A stretch of 17,538 nucleotides of DNA from Firmicutes bacterium UBA5473 (GCA_002427165.1 DIQB01000010.1:3514-21051), one strand, 5' to 3'. Positions 1-6,743 are shown, counted from the first letter of the stretch. Numbers and translations: made by a program. Notes: generated from the sequence alone by a model not told the origin.

Positions 1-2
1 CG

Positions 3-146
3 CTTGACGGTTTTGCCATCGAAAACGGCTATGCCATTGATATTGACGACACACGCCGTCATCACGAGATCTACCTCTCCGACCCGCGCAAGGTTGCACC
101 AGAAAAATTAAAAACGGTGCTTCGGCACCCGATACGGAGAGCATGA
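3..146 (+). CDS. C-terminal fragment of a GyrI-like small-molecule-binding domain protein
   Basis: Only the last 47 codons lie in the window, open from the left edge to TGA at 144-146. The residues HHEIYLSDPRK followed by APEKLKTVLRHP are the usual ending of GyrI-like (SOUL/GyrI superfamily) ligand-binding domains, which occur alone or at the end of MerR/AraC-type regulators. The stop abuts, tail-to-tail, the truncated Fic reading frame on the other strand, so this end may be native or may mark a rearrangement junction. Family assignment is from sequence resemblance only. The N-terminus and any attached DNA-binding domain cannot be seen. Confidence 0.6.
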   Translation, partial: LDGFAIENGYAIDIDDTRRHHEIYLSDPRKVAPEKLKTVLRHPIRRA

Positions 147-670
147 ACGGTCATAGTACTTCTCTAGTACAAAGAGGCCTTTGAGACCTAGTCCACCTAA
201 GCGCAGAATATATGTAGCCAGGGCTCTACCGTTTCTTCCATTGCCTTATCCATATATGGATGAATGGTGAGGAATTGATAGAGAAAGATCCCAGCCTTCA
301 ATGGTGCAGGTAGATCCACATTTTCAGGATTGTTAATCCAAGCTACAAGCTCTTCCATCAGGAAGGGTACATCTTTTGCTTCTGGGGGTAGATATACTAT
401 AAAATCCAGAGCTTTCCCGAGATTATATACCTCTTGTTCCTCTTTGCGATCACCGGCATAATTAATGGCTTCTCGTTTGTGTTTCTCGGCCAGTAGGTTG
501 CCTTCAATCTTTGTAAAATAAATTACAGTTTCAATTAAAGATTCATCTTTAAGCTCTTTTAAAATGTATACAGGAAGTGGAAGTTGGGAGATTAAGGCTG
601 CTGTTTTTTGAATCTCCATCAGATTTTTTGCCATATCTACTGTAAGAGTATATTTCGGCTCAAAAGACAT
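147..670 (-). pseudogene. Fic-family protein, frameshifted in the catalytic motif and truncated
   Basis: Fic proteins transfer AMP or other phosphate-containing groups to target proteins. The N-terminal Fic_N-type region is intact: a start at 670 gives MSFEPKYTLTV, and IEGN follows. The catalytic stretch begins as HPYMD at about 248-262, but two extra bases (TT at 246-247 on the plus strand) break it. The original frame then stops at 197. Reading on in the shifted frame gives GNGRNGRALATYILR and then LKGLFVLEKYYDR, exactly the expected continuation of the HPFxDGNGR motif, down to about 147. There the homology stops at the end of the GyrI-like gene. The frame also extends upstream to 763, but ATG 670 with GGTGA just upstream fits the family start better. 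Both the frameshift and the lost 3' end argue that it is inactive. Confidence 0.85.
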
Positions 671-777
671 CACTTCACCAATTTTTATTACTTCGTTTGA
701 AGAGAATGGTTGCCATAAAAAATAGGATAGTGGAGCGATTCTCTCTGTAGTGGCATTTTGCAAAAAAGGTGGTTCTC

Positions 778-1659
778 ATGCGTAAATACTCTGCAACAGA
801 CCTCATTGACAGCAAGGAAAACATCTGTATCCAGAAGTTCTCCGTCCAAGAACAGGAAAAGGAACATCACCATGATTTCATCGAAATCGTCTATATCTGG
901 GAAGGTTCAGGCACGCATCTCGTCAATAACCTACCTTTAACTGTGCAAAAGGGTGATGTTTTATTTTTTAATTTAGGAGACACCCACGCCTATTTACCTA
1001 CAGATAAAATGGGGATTTATAATTGTTTGATCAACCCAGAGTTTTTTGGCGGGGAATTGATCAATAGCAACAATGCCCTAGACATCCTTACCCTCGTCTC
1101 CTTCAAGGACTTTGAACGGCAGCTGGTGGATATTCTGCCTAAGGTAGCGTTTGTTGGCAAAGAGATGCTGGAGATAGAGGAGCTTTTAGAGGATATGTAC
1201 GCAGAGTTCAGGCAGAAGGAGAATGGCTACAGGGAAGTATTGGTCAGCTATATGACTATTTTCTTGATCAAGCTTTTTCGTAAGTTTAAGCAAAAACATG
1301 AAGCTGATCTATCTACTGTGGGAAAACTAACCCCAGATATTTTAAGTTTTATTGAACAAAATTATAATCAAAAGCTTAGCCTCAAGGAGCTAGCCCAGGA
1401 AAACTGCTATACGCCCTCATACTTCAGTCAGGTTTTTAAGGAATGCTTCGGTACAACCTTCACCGACTACCTTCAAGACCGACGGATCGAAAAAGCATTG
1501 GAATTATTGAAAAATGATACCCTCAGTATCGAGCAGGTGGGCTTTGAAATTGGCTATGCAGACAAAAAGCAATTCTATAAATCCTTTCGCCAGCGGATGG
1601 GGCTCACGCCTGGAGCCTATAAACGAAAAATCATAAATAACACCACAAATAACAAATGA
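778..1659 (+). CDS. AraC-family transcriptional regulator with cupin sensor domain
   Basis: Predicted ligand-responsive DNA-binding regulator of 293 residues. The first ~100 residues form a cupin-type AraC_binding domain: a histidine-rich EHHHDF at 29-34, WEGSGTH, then KGDVLFFNLGDTHAY. The last ~95 residues are a double helix-turn-helix of the AraC/XylS type, with LSLKELAQENCYTPSYFSQ, FKECFG, FTDYLQDRRIEKA, GFEIGYADKKQFYKSFRQ and GLTPGAYK. ATG 778 is preferred over an upstream in-frame GTG (769) because AAGGTGG lies 5 bases before it. It is divergent from the Fic remnant and lies 65 bp upstream of the ADP-ribosylglycohydrolase gene on the same strand, so it probably regulates or is co-transcribed with that gene. 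The ligand cannot be told from sequence. In this family such cupin regulators often sense sugars. Confidence 0.92.
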   Translation: MRKYSATDLIDSKENICIQKFSVQEQEKEHHHDFIEIVYIWEGSGTHLVNNLPLTVQKGDVLFFNLGDTHAYLPTDKMGIYNCLINPEFFGGELINSNNALDILTLVSFKDFERQLVDILPKVAFVGKEMLEIEELLEDMYAEFRQKENGYREVLVSYMTIFLIKLFRKFKQKHEADLSTVGKLTPDILSFIEQNYNQKLSLKELAQENCYTPSYFSQVFKECFGTTFTDYLQDRRIEKALELLKNDTLSIEQVGFEIGYADKKQFYKSFRQRMGLTPGAYKRKIINNTTNNK

Positions 1660-1724
1660 ATCACCACTGACATAGCCCCCCATCTGTTCTATCATAAAGA
1701 TATCACAGCTGGGGAGGGATTGTC

Positions 1725-3239
1725 ATGATTCTAAGTTTGGCTAGTTATCGGGATAAGGTAAGGGGCTGTTGGTTAGGTAAGAACATCGGCGGCACCTTAG
1801 GTGCTCCTTTTGAGGGGAAAAGGCAACTGAATGACCTCACTTTTTATGCTCAGGATCTGCGGGGAAATCCACCGCCCAATGATGATCTGGATCTACAGCT
1901 GGTCTGGCTCGGTGCCGTGGAAAAATACGGTAGGCAGCTCAATTCCCGTATTCTAGGAGAATATTGGCTGTCTTATATTATACCCAACTGGGTGGAATAC
2001 GGGGCAGGCAAAACCAATTTGCGGATGGGGCTTGTGCCTCCTCTTTCGGGCCATTTCAATAACCCCTACAAAGATAGCTGTGGCTGTTTTATCCGCTCCG
2101 AAATCTGGGCCTGCCTGGCACCAGGCCATCCTGAGATCGCAGTAGAGTATGCTTTTGAGGATGCTATTGTGGACCATGCTCACGAGGGGCTATATGGGGA
2201 GATATTCTGTGCAGCCCTAGAGAGTGCAGCCTTTGTGGAACAAGCCCCCTTTAAGCTAATCGAGATTGGTCTTTCTTATATCCCAGAGAATTGTGGAGTT
2301 GCCCGGGGTGTTAAAAAGGCTGTGGCCTGTTTTGAATCTGGGCTCTCTTGGCAGGAAGCGAGAGGGGAGGTATTGGAGGCAGTCCCGGGTACTTTTGGGG
2401 TGCAGGGTACACCTTCCCACCAGCTACCGACTGACATCCCAATCGGAGAGCGAGGCTGGGATGCACCTAGCAATATTGGGATCATTATCATCGGCTGGCT
2501 CTATGGAGAGGGTGATTTTGGCAAGAGTCTCTGCCTTGCAGTAAACTGCGGGGAGGATACTGATTGCACAGCAGCCACTTTAGGTGCAATTTTGGGGATC
2601 ACAGGCGGCATCCAGAGCATCCCCAAAGAGTGGAGGGAGCCTATTGGCGATGAGATAAACACCATTTGCATCAATACTTTAGATGGTGGTCTTTCAATCC
2701 CGAAGACGGTAACGGAATTGACAGAACGCACCTTGCGCCTGACGCCTCTCTTTTTGGGAAGCAGTCTTTGTGATGTGCTAGCTGAAGGAGGATATACAAT
2801 TGATGTGCGCTCAGGAGATGATTTATACCATCGGGAGCAGGAGAGAAACTTTTGGATCAAAGAAAGTTTTGCCCAGAAGCTGGCCCAAAGTCCAAATTGT
2901 GTCCATTATGATTTTATTATCTTCAATACACTCTTAGATTACCTAGGGGATCCCGTGATTCGTCCAGGTACCCCGCGAAAATTCAAATTGGTTTTGGGAA
3001 ATAACATCTGTCAGCAGCAATGGCTGAAGTTTAAGTGGCACCTGCCAGACGGATGGACTGTATCTCCAAGTGCTCAAGGAGCTGCGTACTTAGATCTGAG
3101 CCATATGGGAAAGACTGTATTGGAGTATGAGCTAACAGCAGAAACGCTTGATCAGAGCCACTACGACCTATTTCTCGAAATCTCATCCCAAGGACACCCG
3201 ACAAGGGGGATCATTCCCATTGTTTTATTGAATAGCTGA
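1725..3239 (+). CDS. ADP-ribosylglycohydrolase-family protein
   Basis: A 504-residue protein of the DraG/ARH-like fold. KVRGCWLGKNIGGTLGAPFEG at the N-terminus, the acidic cluster NDDLD (52-56) and CGEDTDC (275-281) correspond to the metal-binding motifs of the family. The last ~110 residues look like a separate beta-rich domain. Family members hydrolyse ADP-ribose or related N-glycosidic bonds. Many bacterial members with such a C-terminal extension sit in sugar or nucleoside gene clusters, so removal of ADP-ribose from protein is not assured. GGGAGGG lies a few bases upstream of ATG 1725. It follows the AraC gene by 65 bp with no visible terminator, suggesting an operon or a regulator-target pair. 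No signal peptide is visible. The substrate is not predicted. Confidence 0.9.
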   Translation: MILSLASYRDKVRGCWLGKNIGGTLGAPFEGKRQLNDLTFYAQDLRGNPPPNDDLDLQLVWLGAVEKYGRQLNSRILGEYWLSYIIPNWVEYGAGKTNLRMGLVPPLSGHFNNPYKDSCGCFIRSEIWACLAPGHPEIAVEYAFEDAIVDHAHEGLYGEIFCAALESAAFVEQAPFKLIEIGLSYIPENCGVARGVKKAVACFESGLSWQEARGEVLEAVPGTFGVQGTPSHQLPTDIPIGERGWDAPSNIGIIIIGWLYGEGDFGKSLCLAVNCGEDTDCTAATLGAILGITGGIQSIPKEWREPIGDEINTICINTLDGGLSIPKTVTELTERTLRLTPLFLGSSLCDVLAEGGYTIDVRSGDDLYHREQERNFWIKESFAQKLAQSPNCVHYDFIIFNTLLDYLGDPVIRPGTPRKFKLVLGNNICQQQWLKFKWHLPDGWTVSPSAQGAAYLDLSHMGKTVLEYELTAETLDQSHYDLFLEISSQGHPTRGIIPIVLLNS

Positions 3240-3403
3240 ATTCTCATTATGTTACCTAGTTTGATAAAAAGCTTTGCTTGCAGAAAGATTCTTTGTTCGG
3301 GTCAAAAAAGAGCAATAAGGGCTAAGTAACTAAAATAAGAGAGACAGGATCAATTGTGCCTGAAATCTGCATTGAATCTCACTGGCATTTTGTCCGGACT
3401 CTA
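3240..3403. other. Intergenic stretch with no recognised gene
   Basis: This stretch lies between the ADP-ribosylglycohydrolase stop and the 3' end of the broken toxin gene on the opposite strand. I find no open frame with family resemblance and no convincing GC-rich hairpin followed by a T-run. A short palindrome CTATCAA-TC-TTGATAG lies at 3401-3416, across the toxin gene end. It is too short to call a terminator. Confidence 0.5.
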
Positions 3404-3658
3404 TCAATCTTGATAGACCTCCCGCCTATGTCTGATCCTTATCACACGGAGTGTCATTTGATCTTGAGCCATACAGAAGACAACCCGGTAGTCGCCAACC
3501 CTTAATCTCCATCGATCGGTTTTTCCTCTTAGTTTTTAAAGATCGGCTACTTCCGGGTTAGTCTGCATTCGCCTCATAGCCTCAACAATTCGCCTCTGCA
3601 TATTTTTCTCTAGCGCTTCTAAGTCCTTTTGTGCAGGCGCTGTAAGCTCAATTCTCAT
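3404..3658 (-). pseudogene. RelE/ParE-family toxin with one in-frame stop codon
   Basis: Reading from ATG at 3658 gives MRIELTAPAQKDLEALEK, then QTNPEVADL, then a TAA at 3538-3536. In the same frame it continues as KLRGKTDRWRLRVGDYRVVF and ends VIRIRHRREVYQD before TGA at 3406-3404. Together this is a complete ~84-codon RelE/ParE-type toxin fold; the family acts as mRNA interferases or gyrase poisons. The stop is one substitution away from lysine (AAA to TAA), at a place where the family usually has a lysine before KL(K/R)GK. The start overlaps the antitoxin stop as ATGA. With the stop present only 40 residues would be made, so the toxin should be dead, unless the stop is read through or is a sequencing error. 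Confidence 0.85.
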
Positions 3659-3969
3659 AAGCCTAATTCCTTTTCTACCTGCTCTAGTGACTTAACCCTT
3701 CCTTCTATTATAGCCTTTTCTCCTTCCGTAATTGCCTCTATATCTTCTTCTGTAAGAGGTTCTTCATCCTCAGGAGCCGCAAGTAGAGCTTGCATTAGAG
3801 GATTGAATTTGTTTTCAGCCATCACCTCGGCCATATCTTGGAGGATAAAAACATCTTTTGCTGGCAAGAAATCAATCAGATTGCGTAACCTCGCCCTTGC
3901 TGCGGTTACACGTCTTCTTTTTCTTGGTTTCGACGGGAAAACCACTTTTTTTCTAGGTTTTGCTCTCAT
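3655..3969 (-). CDS. Antitoxin of a RelE/ParE-type toxin-antitoxin pair
   Basis: A 104-residue protein. Its C-terminal half, with LIDFLPAKDV at about 31-40 and then PLTEEDIEAITEGEKAI and SLEQVEKELGL, matches the acidic helical antitoxins that pair with RelE/ParE toxins. AGGAGGG sits 9 bases before ATG 3969, so the start is well supported. The first ~30 residues are unusually basic (MRAKPRKK, then RKRRRVTAARARLR) and could serve as a DNA-binding or nucleic-acid-binding tail. The stop overlaps the toxin start by four bases, the normal arrangement for co-translated TA pairs. The toxin behind it carries a stop codon, so this antitoxin may be an orphan. It could still act as an autorepressor or neutralise related toxins. 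Confidence 0.75.
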   Translation of the reverse strand: MRAKPRKKVVFPSKPRKRRRVTAARARLRNLIDFLPAKDVFILQDMAEVMAENKFNPLMQALLAAPEDEEPLTEEDIEAITEGEKAIIEGRVKSLEQVEKELGL

Positions 3970-4345
3970 TTACTATCTTCCCTCCTGTTTTTCATCAGTA
4001 AAGGAATATCTTCAAACCTTTACCACTATCCCTAACTTAACTAAGCGTAAAAATAGCTTTATTTATATTTACGATCTAAATCCTTGCCATAAATTGAACT
4101 CAGTCGCGAATGTCTTCCTATACAATAGCTTACCATATAAAAAGGTGATGATCAATTGAGTTCCGATATTACGAATCGAGAGAAGGTTTTTATTTATACG
4201 ACGAAGTGAAAGAAAATTTCATTTATAAGGCAGGCTGATTTATAGGAGGTTTATTGAGAAGGTTCAGGAGCCCATGCCCAACGGATAATATCAAATTAAT
4301 CATCACACAAATCCTTTACATATTTTTTGTTATTACTTCCTAACA
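3970..4345. other. AT-rich gap with a possible short decayed plus-strand reading frame
   Basis: No intact gene is visible. On the plus strand, 4152-4238 encodes a protein-like stretch (EFRYYESREGFYLYDEVKEN at 4158-4217) ending in TGA. A frame change then gives LIYRRFIEKVQEPMPNG to TAA at 4286-4288. This could be the 3' remnant of a decayed gene, but I recognise no family and it may be chance. AGGAGGT at 4244-4250 is not followed by a convincing gene. Confidence 0.25.
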
Positions 4346-4915
4346 TCATTGCATTAAGCCGCATTCCGCTAAGATTTTTTCAATTACCTCTCAAAGAGAA
4401 AGCGATGGATTCTCTCTATAGTAACGATAACCCTTATATTGCTGTAGCACGAAGCCCTGGTCTCTCTTCTTGCGCATAATAGCCTTTGCTCTGCCAATAG
4501 CTTCCCGAACATCGTTTAGGGTTAATTTACTGAGCACCCGCTTGAAATTGTCTTCGCGCTTATATTGAACGAGGTTTTTAAAACTTTCCCCATAGGCCTT
4601 ATTGATTAGAGTAAGGTACTGACGACGATGAATCAGCACAGCACTCGCATTATTTTTGTGTAGTACTATCCAAAGTTCAAAGGTGAAATTTCTGTAACCT
4701 AACCGATATGTAATATCTTTGCCGACGCGAATACTCTGTGCTTCTTTCATGCGATCCAAAGTGGTTTTAAACTGCTTCACATGTATTTGTTTCTCACTCT
4801 CGTAATCGAACACATGGGTGATTTCTGTTTTTCCTAAAGCAATAAGTCCCTTAGCCCGTTTTAACCCATATTCATCATTAGGACAATTCCTATTTAAGCC
4901 CTCCCGATGAGCTTT
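4346..4915 (-). pseudogene. RloB-like defence-associated protein, N-terminus missing and internal stop
   Basis: RloB-like proteins are found beside type I restriction loci and in defence islands. The frame opens just after a TAA (4918-4916) with no usable ATG and no good ribosome binding site. It reads THVFDYESEK and then YRNFTFELWIVLHK, which resemble the vfDxD and SNPxFELWxLLH motifs of the family. It goes on to AIGRAKAIM and YYRENPSLSL and stops at TGA 4393-4391. The same frame continues as EVIEKILAECGLMQ to TGA 4348-4346, which fits the NP...V/I..IL ending of the family, so the TGA looks like a nonsense mutation. A GTG at 4813 is the longest conventional start but lacks a ribosome binding site and lies inside the homology. 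The expected N-terminal half is absent. Assignment rests on these motifs only. Confidence 0.55.
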
Positions 4916-4987
4916 TTAAAAAATGGCTTTATTTGTTGTAAGGATTTATGTAATCTCCACCCATCAAATCTAGTTTTTCTAACACCC

Positions 4988-5161
4988 GATAGTGATATGG
5001 AAGAGCGTTTTCTACGTTATTTATGACGGTACCAAAATTACTATATATTCGATTATAGGGATGAAATTTTGCGAGACTTAGAAAAGGTTTTCGACATGGA
5101 TTTAGGGAAAAAGTATATGGCCGTCTCCGAGATAAAAAAAGTTTTGCAATATCATAAATAG
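4988..5161 (+). pseudogene. Unassigned decayed gene fragment
   Basis: In one plus-strand frame DSDMEERFLRYL is followed by TGA (5024-5026) and then by a helical, charged stretch including RDEILRDLEKVFDMDLGKKY and ending AVSEIKKVLQYHK before TAG at 5159-5161. The composition is protein-like and the fragment is followed by a strong hairpin, as the 3' end of a gene would be. I do not recognise the family. The stop at 5024 and the lack of a start make it a remnant. It is convergent with the RloB-like remnant. Confidence 0.35.
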
Positions 5162-5192
5162 GGGCCAAATATACAACATCAAAATACCAAAA

Positions 5193-5240
5193 AGAGAAGC
5201 TCAGCAAATCGCATGATTGCAGGATTTGCTGAGCTTCTCT
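5193..5240. terminator. Perfect 18-bp inverted repeat, probable bidirectional terminator
   Basis: The arms AGAGAAGCTCAGCAAATC (5193-5210) and GATTTGCTGAGCTTCTCT (5223-5240) pair perfectly around a 12-base loop. An A-rich flank lies on the left (AAAATACCAAAA) and a T-rich run on the right (ATCTATTTTT), so it could terminate transcripts from either side. It follows the unassigned fragment ending at 5161 and cuts into the HEPN remnant. Confidence 0.6.
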
Positions 5241-5349
5241 ATCTATTTTTGCTGCTAAAAAAGAAAAGTGTACCAAAGAATACACTCGAGAGCAAATCCG
5301 GAAAATTGAGGAGTTGGGAGAATGGTTAATCAGCATATTCGAAACATAA
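5233..5349 (+). pseudogene. C-terminal remnant of a HEPN-domain toxin
   Basis: After a TGA at 5230-5232 the frame reads through KKEKCTKEYTREQIRKIEEL and GEWLISIFET to TAA at 5347-5349. This resembles the last helix of HEPN (pfam05168-type) proteins, where a tyrosine-rich segment is followed by (K/R)xxEELxxWI. HEPN proteins are RNases that act as toxins with MNT nucleotidyltransferase antitoxins. The position fits: only two bases separate its stop from the ATG of the MNT remnant, the usual HEPN-MNT gene order and spacing. The whole N-terminal part, including the catalytic RxxxxH region, is missing and is replaced by the hairpin at 5193-5240. The call depends partly on the neighbour. Confidence 0.5.
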
Positions 5350-5351
5350 TC

Positions 5352-5515
5352 ATGGATATTGTTCGGAAATATGCGGAAGCAGTGCAACTATAATATCAGC
5401 TGATATCCCTTTACTTGTTTGGCTCATATGCCAAAGGCACACCACATGAAGATAGCGATATCGACATTGCTGTGGTGGCAAATAATTCCAGTGGCGATTT
5501 CGATAGACGATAAAC
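5352..5515 (+). pseudogene. MNT-type minimal nucleotidyltransferase (HEPN partner), decayed
   Basis: The frame from ATG 5352 reads MDIVRKYAEAVQL, hits TAA at 5391-5393, then continues in frame as LYLFGSYAKGTPHEDSDIDI followed by AVV. That is the GSxxxG...DSDxD signature of minimal nucleotidyltransferases, which in HEPN-MNT pairs act as the antitoxin by AMPylating the HEPN toxin. After SSGDF the frame stops again at 5508. A +1 shift gives DDKLSF, a plausible continuation, before the resemblance is lost. At least one stop and one frameshift are present and the C-terminal part is gone, so it is inactive. Confidence 0.75.
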
Positions 5516-5550
5516 TTTCTTTTGTGGGGTGGATTTGCCTGAAACGTAAG

Positions 5551-5580
5551 AAAAAGGTTGGAATTTCAGCCTTTTTTATA
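5551..5580 (+). terminator. Rho-independent terminator-like hairpin
   Basis: AAAAAGGTTGG and TCAGCCTTTTTT pair (with G-T wobbles) around a four-base loop, ending in a T-run. It lies after the MNT remnant and before the ietA-like promoter, so it would insulate the two. Confidence 0.5.
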
Positions 5581-5631
5581 ATATGCTTTTTAAATAAAGG
5601 GCTGAAAGACTCAGCAGTAAAATTTTAAAAC

Positions 5632-5681
5632 TTTGTCCCAAAATGGTTGACTTTTGTCCCAATGTGTATTATGATTATAAT
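5632..5681 (+). promoter_or_regulatory. Sigma-A-type promoter with tandem operator-like repeats, upstream of the ietA-like gene
   Basis: TTGACT (5647-5652), a 17-base spacer and TATGAT (5670-5675) form a near-consensus vegetative promoter. Two identical direct repeats TTTGTCCCAA lie at 5632-5641 and 5653-5662, starting exactly 21 bp apart (two helical turns), one on each side of the -35 box. A protein binding both would sit on one face of the DNA and block RNA polymerase. Transcription would start near 5682, giving a leader of about 25 bases before ATG 5706. Confidence 0.7.
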
Positions 5682-5705
5682 GACCTGTGGAGGTGGATGA
5701 TTGAG

Positions 5706-6740
5706 ATGAAGAAAAAGAATATTATTAATTTGATAAAGTACCATTCCGAAGAAAATGACGTAGGTTTTAGGAATGAAGCATATGAAGTTGCGAGAGCGTT
5801 TGATGCGGCTGGCGATCATCAGCTAGCTGAATATGTCATGGCTCTTATGTCAAATGCAAATACGTTTGTACCACAAATAAACGAAAACCATTCTGGCTTT
5901 TTTGAAAAAGTGGTTGTAGGAAATGAACCTCTCCCACTACCTGAAGCAATTGAACAAGATATACTGGGGATTATTAATGCCGTAAGTCGTAATTTGGGAA
6001 TTAATAAATTTCTTTTCCAAGGGGCACCTGGAACAGGTAAAACGGAAACAGTAAAGCAACTGGCTCGTATCTTGAGTCGTGAACTCTATATGGTTGATTT
6101 TGCATCTGTAATCGATAGCAAGCTGGGGCAAACACAGAAAAACATCACGGCTCTTTTTGCAGAAATTAATGGTTTTGCCCATCCGGAAAAGGTAATTGTA
6201 CTCTTCGATGAGATTGACTCAATCGCCTTAGATAGAACAAACTCAAACGATTTGCGAGAAATGGGAAGAGCAACATCTACTGTTCTAAAAAAGCTGGAAC
6301 AACTTGATGAGCGTATAGTTCTAATTGCGACTACTAATCTTTTTGAGTACTTTGATAAGGCTCTAATTAGAAGGTTTGATTCTGTTATTGATTTTAACCG
6401 TTATAGCCAGGAGGATTTGTTTGAAATTGCAGAAGCATTACTGAACAGTTTCTTAAACAAATACAAATGCACTGGCAGAAATGTACGGTTATTTCGGAAA
6501 ATAATGTTGCTCTTAAACCCACTGCCCTATCCAGGTGAATTGAAAAATCTAATACGTACCTCCATTGCTTTTAGTAATCCGAGTGATGAGTTTAACTACC
6601 TAAAAAGATTGTACTCTTATGTCAATAACGAAAAGGCAATTGACTTAAAGAACCTTCAAGAACAGGGATTCACCGTACGAGAAATAGAAATTCTCACGGG
6701 TATTTCTAAAAGTCAAGTTGCCAGAGAACTGAAGGAGTAA
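5706..6740 (+). CDS. ietA: AAA+ ATPase of an ietAS-like system, with C-terminal HTH
   Basis: A 344-residue ATPase, the predicted partner and controller of the S8 protease behind it. An N-terminal helical region (1-75) precedes a classical AAA core: Walker A GAPGTGKT (106-113), Walker B VIVLFDE (163-169), sensor-1 ATTN (208-211) and an arginine finger in RRFD (222-225). The last ~30 residues, GFTVREIEILTGISKSQVAR, read as a helix-turn-helix of the resolvase/Hin type. GGAGGTGG lies 9 bases before ATG 5706. The frame can be opened at 5643, but that start lies inside the promoter and has no ribosome binding site. The next gene begins three bases after the stop. In ietAS pairs of Ti plasmids the ATPase counteracts the toxic protease; ietAS is also reported as an antiphage system. 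No defect is visible. The name rests on architecture and gene pairing, not on an alignment. Confidence 0.8.
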   Translation: MKKKNIINLIKYHSEENDVGFRNEAYEVARAFDAAGDHQLAEYVMALMSNANTFVPQINENHSGFFEKVVVGNEPLPLPEAIEQDILGIINAVSRNLGINKFLFQGAPGTGKTETVKQLARILSRELYMVDFASVIDSKLGQTQKNITALFAEINGFAHPEKVIVLFDEIDSIALDRTNSNDLREMGRATSTVLKKLEQLDERIVLIATTNLFEYFDKALIRRFDSVIDFNRYSQEDLFEIAEALLNSFLNKYKCTGRNVRLFRKIMLLLNPLPYPGELKNLIRTSIAFSNPSDEFNYLKRLYSYVNNEKAIDLKNLQEQGFTVREIEILTGISKSQVARELKE

Positions 6741-6743
6741 CGG

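Noticed and set aside
3629..4159. Long plus-strand frame of 176 codons
   Set aside because: Antisense shadow of the antitoxin gene, serine- and phenylalanine-rich, no ribosome binding site.
4929..5387. Minus-strand frame of 152 codons
   Set aside because: Lies opposite the MNT, HEPN and unassigned fragments, whose family signatures read on the plus strand; composition is not protein-like.
5643..5705. Upstream start for the AAA+ ATPase adding 21 residues
   Set aside because: It would start inside the promoter spacer, before the predicted transcription start; ATG 5706 has an ideal GGAGGTGG.
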